Shown here one piece after another: positions 17,893 to 25,539 of a stretch of DNA of 60,954 bases. Position 1 is the stretch's first letter; every line of letters begins with the position of its first letter. A program made the translations under genes and the position numbers. The notes below the pieces were generated by a model that ran no database searches, was not told the origin of the DNA, and worked only from the letters and a program-made list of their open reading frames with translations. The stretch covers positions 1 through 60,954 of the forward strand of contig NZ_QOVY01000016.1 of the NCBI RefSeq assembly GCF_003932955.1. Reading direction: 5' to 3'. The DNA is from Chryseobacterium sp. SC28. Lineage in GTDB: Bacteria; Bacteroidota; Bacteroidia; Flavobacteriales; Weeksellaceae.

Positions 17893-17911
17893 TTAAATAA
17901 CAATAAAGGAA

Positions 17912-19504
17912 ATGAAAAACAATATAAAAAAATTTAAAACTATTACGATTGCTGCTACATTTAGTTTGCTGCTAATCGGAACTTCGTGTATAAACGATCT
18001 TGAACAAGAACCTTTAACAGGACTGACCTCCATCAGTATATATAAAGATTTTGCAAATTATCCCAGTGCTTTGGCCAAAGTTTACGGTGGATTTGCTCAC
18101 GGAGGACAGGAGCCCAACGGTGGTAATTCTGACATAAACGGTATTGATGGTAACTTTTCACAATATACCAGAATGCTTTTCACAATGCAGGTTTTGCCAA
18201 CCGATGAGGCGGTGATCGCCTGGAACGACGGAACCCTTCATACGATTCATAAGATGACTTGGGATTCCTCCAACGAATTCATTGCAGGGATGTACTACAG
18301 AATTTTCACACAGATTGCCACGTCCAACGAGTTTCTTAGAAATGTGACCGACGAGAAATTGGCTTCCAATAATATTACAGGCGATAACCTTACCGAAGCC
18401 AAATATATGCGGGCTGAAGCCAGATTTCTGAGAGCATTATCTTATTACTATGCTTTGGATCTGTTTGGCAATGTGCCTTTTGTAGATGAGTCTTATTTGC
18501 CTGGATCCATTAATCCCCCAAGAAGAATTACCCGCGCAGAATTATTTGATTTTGTAGAATCAGAATTACTGGCCGTATCCAATGATTTGAAAGCTCCGAA
18601 AACTAATGAATATGGCCGTGCCGACAAAGCTGCAGCTTGGGCTTTACTGGCTCGATTGTATTTGAACTCTAAAATATACAATGGAAGCGATCATTACACC
18701 GACGTCATTACGTACTGTAACAAAGTTATTGAAGCGGGATATGGACTGAAACCTAAATATGCAGATCTTTTCTTAGCCGATAATGACAAAAATAACCCGG
18801 AAGTTATTTTTGCGATCCTTTTCGATGGCGTTCATATCCAGACATCTGGAGGATCAACATATCTTGTACATGCCGCAGTTGGAGGCTCGATGCCTGCCGA
18901 AACAATGTTTGGCATCAATGGCGGATGGGGTGGCCTCAGAACAACCAAAGCGTATGTAGGATTATTTCCAGACAGCAATGATCAGCGGGGTAATTTCTAT
19001 ACAGAGGGTCAAAGCCTCGAAATCAATGACCTGGGAACTTTTACAGATGGCTATGCCTTTGTGAAATTTAAAAACCTAACAAGTACAGGAGCTTTTGGAA
19101 CAGATGCCGCCAAGAATTTTGTAGATACAGACGTCCCTCTATTTAGACTCGCAGATATCTATTTGATGTATGCAGAAGCAACACTGAGAGGAGGTGCCGG
19201 CGGTAGCGCTGCCACGGCATTGGCCTATGTGAATCAGCTCCGAACCAGAGCAGGATATACCTCGACATTGTCTTCTATCAACCTCGATTTTATTTTAGAC
19301 GAGAGAGCTAGAGAATTGGGTTGGGAGATGACCAGAAGAACCGACTTAATTCGGTATGGAAAATTTACGACCGCAGCCTATTTATGGCCTTGGAAAGGGA
19401 ATATCAAAGAAGGTGCAGCAGTCGGAGATTACCGAAATCTTTACCCGATTCCTGCCAAGGATATTATTGCTAACCCAAATTTAGTCCAAAATCCGGGCTA
19501 CTAA
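17912..19504 (+). CDS. SusD/RagB-type surface glycan-binding lipoprotein
   Basis: This surface lipoprotein caps the SusC channel and captures starch-like glycans. It has 530 residues with a lipoprotein signal ending in GTSC (Cys26). The SusD N-terminal repeats are seen in MRAEARFLRALSYYYALDLFGNVPFVDES near residues 165-195, and the RagB/SusD domain in WALLARLYLNSKIY near residue 240 and LRTRAGYT with ERARELGWEMTRRTDLIRYGKF near residues 465-495, the family's C-terminal signature. The length is usual. It sits 19 nt after susC and 19 nt before the SusE/F-like gene, so it is clearly in one operon with them. Confidence 0.93.
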   Translation: MKNNIKKFKTITIAATFSLLLIGTSCINDLEQEPLTGLTSISIYKDFANYPSALAKVYGGFAHGGQEPNGGNSDINGIDGNFSQYTRMLFTMQVLPTDEAVIAWNDGTLHTIHKMTWDSSNEFIAGMYYRIFTQIATSNEFLRNVTDEKLASNNITGDNLTEAKYMRAEARFLRALSYYYALDLFGNVPFVDESYLPGSINPPRRITRAELFDFVESELLAVSNDLKAPKTNEYGRADKAAAWALLARLYLNSKIYNGSDHYTDVITYCNKVIEAGYGLKPKYADLFLADNDKNNPEVIFAILFDGVHIQTSGGSTYLVHAAVGGSMPAETMFGINGGWGGLRTTKAYVGLFPDSNDQRGNFYTEGQSLEINDLGTFTDGYAFVKFKNLTSTGAFGTDAAKNFVDTDVPLFRLADIYLMYAEATLRGGAGGSAATALAYVNQLRTRAGYTSTLSSINLDFILDERARELGWEMTRRTDLIRYGKFTTAAYLWPWKGNIKEGAAVGDYRNLYPIPAKDIIANPNLVQNPGY

Positions 19505-19523
19505 GAACTAAACTTATTTTGAG

Positions 19524-20648
19524 ATGAAAACAAATATTTTAAATAAAATACTTCTTGCTTTTTTGGCCATCATTACGATCACGGCCTGCGACGACAGGGA
19601 AATAATCACCGTAGAAAATACCTCCGCGGCAATGGTGGTGGATCTCTCGACTACCAACTTATTTCTCGATCAGAATTTTCCCGACAATCCGGCTCTCACC
19701 ATTTCTTGGTCTCCGGCAGCCTATTCTGTTCCTGTATCCGTGAGTTACAATGTCGAGGTATCAGCCGACGAAGCTTTTACTTCACCACAGCTGGTAAGCA
19801 GCGTGACAGACTCCAACAGGACCGTAACTTATACGGCAAATCAAGTGAACGCTGCGGCGCAATCCATAGGACTGGTTGCCAATGTGCCGGGTAAAATGTA
19901 TGTGAGGGTAATCTCCTATCTTGGAAATAATGCTGTACAGGCGACCTCAAATGTTACTTCCTTAATGGTAACGCCATACAAGTTGGTTTATCCCGATTTC
20001 TACCTCGTGGGCGCTGCCAGCTATGTGGGCTGGACGGCTTCGGCTGCTCAACTCCTGTATAAGCAAGAGAATTTATCTTACATCTACACCTATTTGGAAA
20101 AAGATCAGAATTTCAGATTTTTGGGTCAGCAGGACTGGCAACCACTTAATTACAGTATAGATGATCCGGGAACAGATGCCGGCAACAGATATTTCAAATC
20201 GACCTCTTCCAACATTGTTTTTGGAGATCGCGAGAATATGAAATTCACCGGCGAAACAGGCATCTACAAAGTGGTGATAAATGCAGACAAAACCGTGCAA
20301 TCTCTAAATGCCACCATTTCACCTATTCCTGTTTTTGATATCCCTCAATTATATTTGGTAGGAAACGTTGCAGGCAACGGCTGGTCTGCTGAAAACGCAA
20401 TCGAGATGACCAGCGCCGGAACAGGCATTTTTGAATATACCACCACGTTACCGGCTGATGCAGAATTCAAATTCCTTGGTCAAAAATCTTTTGGAACTCT
20501 CGAATGGGGCAATCTTTCCGCAGCCGGCAATTCAGGATTTTTAGGACCCAAAGGCGATAATGATAACATCAAAGTTGCCGGAGATGGCAGTTCCTATAAA
20601 ATTACAGTCAACTTAAAAGCAGGGACTTATAAAGTTGTTAAACAATAA
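19524..20648 (+). CDS. SusE/SusF-like starch-binding outer-membrane lipoprotein (first copy)
   Basis: This 374-residue lipoprotein (ITAC lipobox, Cys22) is built from an N-terminal Ig-like SusE domain (about residues 30-150, ALTISWSPAAY, VEVSADEAF) followed by two SusE/SusF-type starch-binding modules. Each module starts with a YLVG or YLVGN strand (DFYLVGAASYVGWTA near residue 160; QLYLVGNVAGNGWSA near residue 275) and contains the aromatic segments FRFLGQQDWQPLNYSIDDP and FKFLGQKSFGTLEWGN. Such proteins hold starch at the cell surface without cutting it. The next gene is a paralogue. It is part of the susCD operon. Confidence 0.85.
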   Translation: MKTNILNKILLAFLAIITITACDDREIITVENTSAAMVVDLSTTNLFLDQNFPDNPALTISWSPAAYSVPVSVSYNVEVSADEAFTSPQLVSSVTDSNRTVTYTANQVNAAAQSIGLVANVPGKMYVRVISYLGNNAVQATSNVTSLMVTPYKLVYPDFYLVGAASYVGWTASAAQLLYKQENLSYIYTYLEKDQNFRFLGQQDWQPLNYSIDDPGTDAGNRYFKSTSSNIVFGDRENMKFTGETGIYKVVINADKTVQSLNATISPIPVFDIPQLYLVGNVAGNGWSAENAIEMTSAGTGIFEYTTTLPADAEFKFLGQKSFGTLEWGNLSAAGNSGFLGPKGDNDNIKVAGDGSSYKITVNLKAGTYKVVKQ

Positions 20649-20670
20649 TCTTGCAATAATTATTAAAAAC

Positions 20671-22110
20671 ATGAAAAATATTATAAAAGCATTTTTCGCA
20701 TCGTTGCTGGTAGCATTATTATTTGTAACCTGTACAGATGATGCAGACAGAGATTGGACGACCCCGGAAGCCAGTTTCAAGCTATATAACACCACGCTTG
20801 GCAGCAATGTGCTGTACGAAACAATGAAAGACAATCCCTTTGTGCTGACTTGGGACAAAACAGGAGCGTCCAACTTCACCATTGTCTATTCTACCAAAGA
20901 AGATTTTTCGACTAAAAGCACATTAGGAACAGCAACAACCAATATCTTTACCACCACCATCGGAGATATCAATAGTAAGTTTCTGCAAGCTGGTATGTCG
21001 CCGTACACCCCTTCTACAGTTTATATAAGAGTGGAAGCGGGCGCAGAAGTATCCAATGCCATATCTTTCACCGTCACGCCATACCCGGTAGAAGGCCCGA
21101 TTGTGACGGCACCAACGGCCGGTTCCACTTTGGTTCTCGATGCTGCAGACCAGTCGGCCATTGCGATGACTTTCACTTGGGATGACTATTCAAGCTATGG
21201 AGTCGATGTCAAATATTTGGTAGAAATTGCAAAAACCGGCACCACCTCTTTCGTTTCCGTCGGAGAAGTCACTAATGCAAAATCTTTGGCTGTAACCAAT
21301 AAAGATCTGAACACCGCCGTAGTCAACACCGGTGCCACAATCAACCAAGCCAACGATATGGATGTACGGGTAACCGCTACTACATCTTCTGTGGGCGGAT
21401 CCATTGTACTTCCGTCCGATATTGTCACCTTCAAAGTCACACCATATCAGGTAGATTATCCTGATTTCTACTTAGTGGGCGGTGCAAGTGCGGCAGGATG
21501 GAATGCGGGAAATGCCATCAAGTTGTTTAAAAATGATAATCTTTCCGAAATTTATACTTATCTGCAACCGGACAACTTTAGATTCCTTGGACAGCAGGAC
21601 TGGAATCCGCTGAATTACAGCATTGATGATCCCAGAACCAATGCATCCAACAGATACTTCAAAACCGTATCTTCCAACGTAGAGTATGGCGATCCGGAGA
21701 ATATGAAATTTACAGGAACTGCAGGGGTTTACAAAGTGGTGATTAATGCAGATTTCGGAGTCAAATCGCTGACTGTGACTCCAACGACTGCTCCTTGGGA
21801 TATTCCAAACTTGTACCTCGCAGGATCTATTCAAGGATGGAATGCCGGTGCAGCATTAGCTTTCCAACCTAAGGGAAATGGCGTCTTCGAAAGCGATCCG
21901 CTCGAAATGCCCGACGGTGCCGAATTCAAATTCTTAGGACAGCAGGATTGGTCCGGATACGAATGGGGCAATCTTCATACGGCCGGTAATTCCGGTTTCC
22001 TCGGTCCGAACGGAGACAACAATAATATCAAATTTGACGGTGGTGGCAATTACTTCACTATTACCGTTGATTTGAAAAAAGGAACTTACAAACTCGTACA
22101 ATTAAATTAA
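20671..22110 (+). CDS. SusE/SusF-like starch-binding lipoprotein (second copy, longer)
   Basis: From the ATG at 20671 this is a 479-residue lipoprotein (LFVTC, Cys20); an upstream TTG at 20635 would overlap the previous gene and spoil the signal. Two Ig-like domains (NPFVLTWDKTGASNFTIVYS; AMTFTWDDYSSYGVDVKYLVEI) precede two starch-binding modules with FYLVGGASAAGWNAG and LYLAGSIQGWNAG. FRFLGQQDWNPLNYSIDDP and FKFLGQQDWSGYEWGN match the first copy almost residue for residue, so the pair arose by duplication, with one extra Ig-like domain here. It ends the susCDEF-type operon: a terminator follows at 22132. Confidence 0.85.
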   Translation: MKNIIKAFFASLLVALLFVTCTDDADRDWTTPEASFKLYNTTLGSNVLYETMKDNPFVLTWDKTGASNFTIVYSTKEDFSTKSTLGTATTNIFTTTIGDINSKFLQAGMSPYTPSTVYIRVEAGAEVSNAISFTVTPYPVEGPIVTAPTAGSTLVLDAADQSAIAMTFTWDDYSSYGVDVKYLVEIAKTGTTSFVSVGEVTNAKSLAVTNKDLNTAVVNTGATINQANDMDVRVTATTSSVGGSIVLPSDIVTFKVTPYQVDYPDFYLVGGASAAGWNAGNAIKLFKNDNLSEIYTYLQPDNFRFLGQQDWNPLNYSIDDPRTNASNRYFKTVSSNVEYGDPENMKFTGTAGVYKVVINADFGVKSLTVTPTTAPWDIPNLYLAGSIQGWNAGAALAFQPKGNGVFESDPLEMPDGAEFKFLGQQDWSGYEWGNLHTAGNSGFLGPNGDNNNIKFDGGGNYFTITVDLKKGTYKLVQLN

Positions 22111-22131
22111 TTTTAATAGAGTAATCATCAT

Positions 22132-22161
22132 AAAGTGTTGCCAAAGTGCAACACTTTTTTT
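22132..22161 (+). terminator. Terminator of the susCDEF-type operon
   Basis: AAAGTGTTG (22132-22140) pairs perfectly with CAACACTTT (22149-22157), loop 8 nt, followed by TTTT. It separates the binding/import genes from the GH97 gene. Confidence 0.85.
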
Positions 22162-22269
22162 ATATTGTACCAAATATAGCAACCGTATAAAATGAAAATA
22201 GACCTCACCATTTGTCTTAAAATTCAATAATGATAAATGATGGCTTTCAAACTAAAATTATTTAAACTA

Positions 22270-24432
22270 ATGAAAAAATTGACTATCGGAACAGTTCTGT
22301 TCTTTTTGATGTTTGCAGGCATCAACGCTCAAAGTTTAAAATCCCCCGACGGCAAATTCGAAATGAATTTCCAACTCAAAAATGGCGTCCCCGTTTACAA
22401 TTTGAAGTACAACGGCGAAACCGTAGTAGAAGATTCCAAATTGGGACTAAGACTTTTTAAAGATAAATTCGTGAAATTCTCTTCAGAATTTACAAAACCG
22501 GAAGCTGAAGAATTGGCAAACGACCTCAATTATGGATTCGAAAAAATTGATGAAAAAAGAGATTCCAAAAACGAAACCTGGCAGCCCGTTCTTGGTGAAA
22601 AGAAAACCTACATTAATCATTACAACGAGCTTGCACTTACTCTCAACCAAACGTCAACCAAACGAAATATCATTGTGAAATTCCGTCTCTTCAACGATGG
22701 ATTGGGCTTCAGATACGAATTTCCCGAACAAAAAAATCTCAATTATTTCGTCATCCGCGAAGAAGATTCGGAAATCGATTTCCCTACTGATATGAAAGCC
22801 TGGTGGATCGTTGCAGATTACGACTCGCAAGAATATCAATATCAAACAACGAAAATCTCCGAAATCCCGGCACAATGGCCAAAAGCCTATGAGTCAAACG
22901 CCTCTCAATCTTTAATCAAAAATGCCGTTCAAACGCCATTGATGCTGAAAAAAGAAGGCAGCAATTCGCTATACATCAATGTAGGCGAAGCCGCAGTTCT
23001 TAATTATCCTGCCTCTCATTTGGAGGTAGATGCTCAAAATTTTAAATTCAAAACCCATTTGACCGCCGACAGACAGGGCGCAAAAGGTTATATCCAAACA
23101 CCAGCCACCACACCTTGGAGAACCATCATCGTTTCGCCAAAAGCCGAAGTGGTGCTAGACTCCAAAATGATGTTTAACCTCAATGAACCGACTGCTTATA
23201 CCGACACTTCTTACATAAAACCGACCAAATATATGGGCGTTTGGTGGGAAATGATCATCGGGAAATCTCAGTGGGCCTATTCCACATCGGAAAATGTACA
23301 CATCGGAAAAACCGATTTTTCTAAATTAACACCCAACGGAAAACACGCCGCCAACAACACCAAAGTGAAAGAATACATCGATTTTGCTTCGGCAAACGGC
23401 TTTCAAGGGCTCTTGATCGAGGGCTGGAACATCGGCTGGGAAGATTGGTTCGGAAAATCCAAAGAATTTGTTTTCGATTTTATCACGCCGTATCCTGATT
23501 TTGATATTAAAATGTTGAACGAATATGCCCATTCCAAAAATGTAGAACTGATAATGCACCACGAAACTTCGGGCTCTGCCACCAATTACGAAAGATGGGC
23601 AGATAAAGCGTTCCAATTGATGAATAAATATGGGTACAAATCTGTGAAAACCGGCTATGTGGGCGATATTATTCCTCGTGGCGAGCACCATTATTCTCAA
23701 TGGACTATCAACCATTATTACAGAATTGCGGAGAAAGCCAATGAATATAAATTGATGGTCAACTCGCACGAAGCCGTTCGCCCAGGTGGAGAAAGCAGAA
23801 CTTATCCCAACTGGATTTCTGCAGAAGCCGCAAGAGGAACGGAGTTTGAGGCTTTTAGTGGAAACAATCCAGACCATCAGACCATTATGCCTTTCACACG
23901 CTGGATGGGTGGCCCTATGGATTATACACCGGGTATTTTCCAAACCAAATTGGATTATTATTTTCCTGGAGATAAGCGATTTGTGAAAACTACCTTGGCC
24001 AAACAATTAGCATTATACGTGGTGATGTATATGCCGCTGCAGATGGCTGCCGATTTGCCCGAAAATTACGCCAAGCATATGGATGCTTTCCAGTTCATCA
24101 AAGATGTAGCCGCAGATTGGGACGATACCAAAATCCTTTCAGCCGAACCAGGCGATTACATTCACACCGCGCGTAAAGCAAAAGGAACTCAAAGCTGGTT
24201 CGTGGGCGGCATCACAGATGAAAATCCTAGAGATTTCACAGTGGATTTTTCGTTTTTAGAGAAAGGCAAAAAGTACGAAGCCACAGTTTACGAAGATGGT
24301 AAAGATGCCGATTACATCAACAATCCACAGAGCTATCATATTTACAAAAAAACAGTGGACAGCAAAACCAAACTTCCCGTTCACCTCGCAAGAAGCGGCG
24401 GTTATGCCATTTCTCTGAAACCTGTGAAATAA
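22270..24432 (+). CDS. GH97 family alpha-glucosidase (SusB-like)
   Basis: This is a periplasmic or surface exo-enzyme that releases glucose from maltooligosaccharides in a calcium-dependent manner. The start at the ATG at 22270 puts the signal peptide KKLTIGTVLFFLMFAGINAQ at the N-terminus (720 residues); the ATG at 22237 would bury it. An N-terminal beta-super-sandwich domain (to about residue 270), a central TIM barrel and a C-terminal sandwich are recognisable. The Glu residues typical of the inverting SusB-type branch are present in LIMHHETSG, VNSHEAVRPGG and AARGTEFEAF, which argues for an inverting alpha-glucosidase rather than a retaining GH97 galactosidase. It has its own transcription start, being behind a terminator. 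Confidence 0.92.
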   Translation: MKKLTIGTVLFFLMFAGINAQSLKSPDGKFEMNFQLKNGVPVYNLKYNGETVVEDSKLGLRLFKDKFVKFSSEFTKPEAEELANDLNYGFEKIDEKRDSKNETWQPVLGEKKTYINHYNELALTLNQTSTKRNIIVKFRLFNDGLGFRYEFPEQKNLNYFVIREEDSEIDFPTDMKAWWIVADYDSQEYQYQTTKISEIPAQWPKAYESNASQSLIKNAVQTPLMLKKEGSNSLYINVGEAAVLNYPASHLEVDAQNFKFKTHLTADRQGAKGYIQTPATTPWRTIIVSPKAEVVLDSKMMFNLNEPTAYTDTSYIKPTKYMGVWWEMIIGKSQWAYSTSENVHIGKTDFSKLTPNGKHAANNTKVKEYIDFASANGFQGLLIEGWNIGWEDWFGKSKEFVFDFITPYPDFDIKMLNEYAHSKNVELIMHHETSGSATNYERWADKAFQLMNKYGYKSVKTGYVGDIIPRGEHHYSQWTINHYYRIAEKANEYKLMVNSHEAVRPGGESRTYPNWISAEAARGTEFEAFSGNNPDHQTIMPFTRWMGGPMDYTPGIFQTKLDYYFPGDKRFVKTTLAKQLALYVVMYMPLQMAADLPENYAKHMDAFQFIKDVAADWDDTKILSAEPGDYIHTARKAKGTQSWFVGGITDENPRDFTVDFSFLEKGKKYEATVYEDGKDADYINNPQSYHIYKKTVDSKTKLPVHLARSGGYAISLKPVK

Positions 24433-24439
24433 TTTTTTA

Positions 24440-24556
24440 GGAGCTTAGTCCCGCTTCGAGATTTTGACAAAAACAAAAAAGTATGTTGTCGGAAATCGAG
24501 TTACGAGATGCAGCGATCTGGAAAAATAAAATAAAGACACCGTCAATCGGGGCTAC
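24440..24556 (+). repeat. Degenerate intergenic repeat-like element
   Basis: The segment opens with AGGAGCTTAGTCCCGCTTC and closes with CCGTCAATCGGGGCTAC; the ends pair as TAGTCCC (24446-24452) with GGGGCTA (24549-24555). This start/end combination resembles an intergenic repeat seen between genes in many Chryseobacterium-type genomes. That identification is from memory and no second copy lies in the window. Confidence 0.4.
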
Positions 24557-24589
24557 AAACCTTCAAGGTTTCAAAAACCTTGAAGGTTT
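24557..24589 (+). repeat. 15-bp perfect inverted repeat, copy 1
   Basis: AAACCTTCAAGGTTT (24557-24571) and AAACCTTGAAGGTTT (24575-24589) are exact inverse copies with a 3-nt loop. The same element occurs at 25473-25505. It can act as a terminator-like hairpin. Similarity to copy 2 continues downstream through the ATG of the following gene. Confidence 0.85.
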
Positions 24590-24635
24590 AATTGGAAGAT
24601 TTAATTGAATACCAAGATTCTCCATATTAATCATT

Positions 24636-25466
24636 ATGAAAAAAATCATCACATTTTCTGTCTTATTTCTGTTCATTATTGGTTTTGGTCAAACGCACCG
24701 CTTCATTTATGAATTACACTTCAAATCTGATTCCACGAAGAATAAAACAGACTCCGTAAAAATGGTTTTAGATATCGGTAAAGAAGAAACAAAATTTTAT
24801 GATATAGAATTTTTGAGAATAGACTCTATAAGAAAGATTAAAAATGAAAATTGGATGACCAACAGCATAACTCAGCAGTTACTGAAGAGAAAAAACGGCA
24901 GCAATTTTAATCAGAATTACAAGGACAACCTTTTTGATTATTTTTTGGTTGAATCCAACGATGAAATGAAATGGAATGTTTTTCCCGAAACTAAAAATGT
25001 CGCAAATTATCATTTGCAGAAGGCGGAAACCAATTTTGGAGGTAGGCATTGGGTAGCTTGGTTTACTGCAGAAATTCCGATTTCAGAAGGTCCATACAAA
25101 TTCCGAGGCTTGCCAGGGCTTGTTTTTGAGGTATCAGATGTGGGGAATAATTACTCTTACAAGTTAGTGAATAGTACAACATTAGACGTTGAGGTTGATA
25201 CCAACGACTTTTTGGAAACCCATTATGGCGAGAAACCGATCAAGATCGCAGCCGAAAAACTAAACGAACTCCAAATCAATTATTACAATGATCCTTATTC
25301 GTGGGCGAGGACAGCTACCGGGAATTGGAATGTCAATTTTGGGGATGGCGTTAACTACAACAAAAAGGAAGATATTCCGTATCTCACCAAGAGAACGCAA
25401 GAAGAACTTCGCAGAAACAACAATCCTGTCGAGTTGGACACGGCTGTGAAGTATCCACTGAAATAG
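24636..25466 (+). CDS. GLPGLI family secreted protein
   Basis: This 276-residue protein has a signal peptide (KKIITFSVLFLFIIGFGQ) and the family's defining motif as RGLPGLVFEVSD near residue 165, preceded by AWFTAEIPISEGPYKF. GLPGLI proteins are a Bacteroidota family of unknown function, thought to be periplasmic or outer-membrane associated. The family's length is usual. The gene lies between GH97 and GH13 in the glucan locus, and both it and the GH13 gene are preceded by the same palindrome and a similar leader. Its link to glucan use is only positional. Confidence 0.85.
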   Translation: MKKIITFSVLFLFIIGFGQTHRFIYELHFKSDSTKNKTDSVKMVLDIGKEETKFYDIEFLRIDSIRKIKNENWMTNSITQQLLKRKNGSNFNQNYKDNLFDYFLVESNDEMKWNVFPETKNVANYHLQKAETNFGGRHWVAWFTAEIPISEGPYKFRGLPGLVFEVSDVGNNYSYKLVNSTTLDVEVDTNDFLETHYGEKPIKIAAEKLNELQINYYNDPYSWARTATGNWNVNFGDGVNYNKKEDIPYLTKRTQEELRRNNNPVELDTAVKYPLK

Positions 25467-25472
25467 TTTTAC

Positions 25473-25505
25473 AAACCTTCAAGGTTTTTAAAACCTTGAA
25501 GGTTT
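25473..25505 (+). repeat. 15-bp perfect inverted repeat, copy 2
   Basis: AAACCTTCAAGGTTT (25473-25487) and AAACCTTGAAGGTTT (25491-25505), loop TTA, are identical in both arms to copy 1 at 24557-24589. This copy lies 7 nt after the GLPGLI stop and 35 nt before the GH13 start. Confidence 0.85.
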
Positions 25506-25539
25506 AATTTAAATCCCACATTCTCAATATTCAATCATT

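Noticed and set aside
24557-25505. CRISPR array suggested by repeated palindromes
   Set aside because: There are only two copies, about 900 bp apart and separated by a gene, with no regular spacers and no cas genes.
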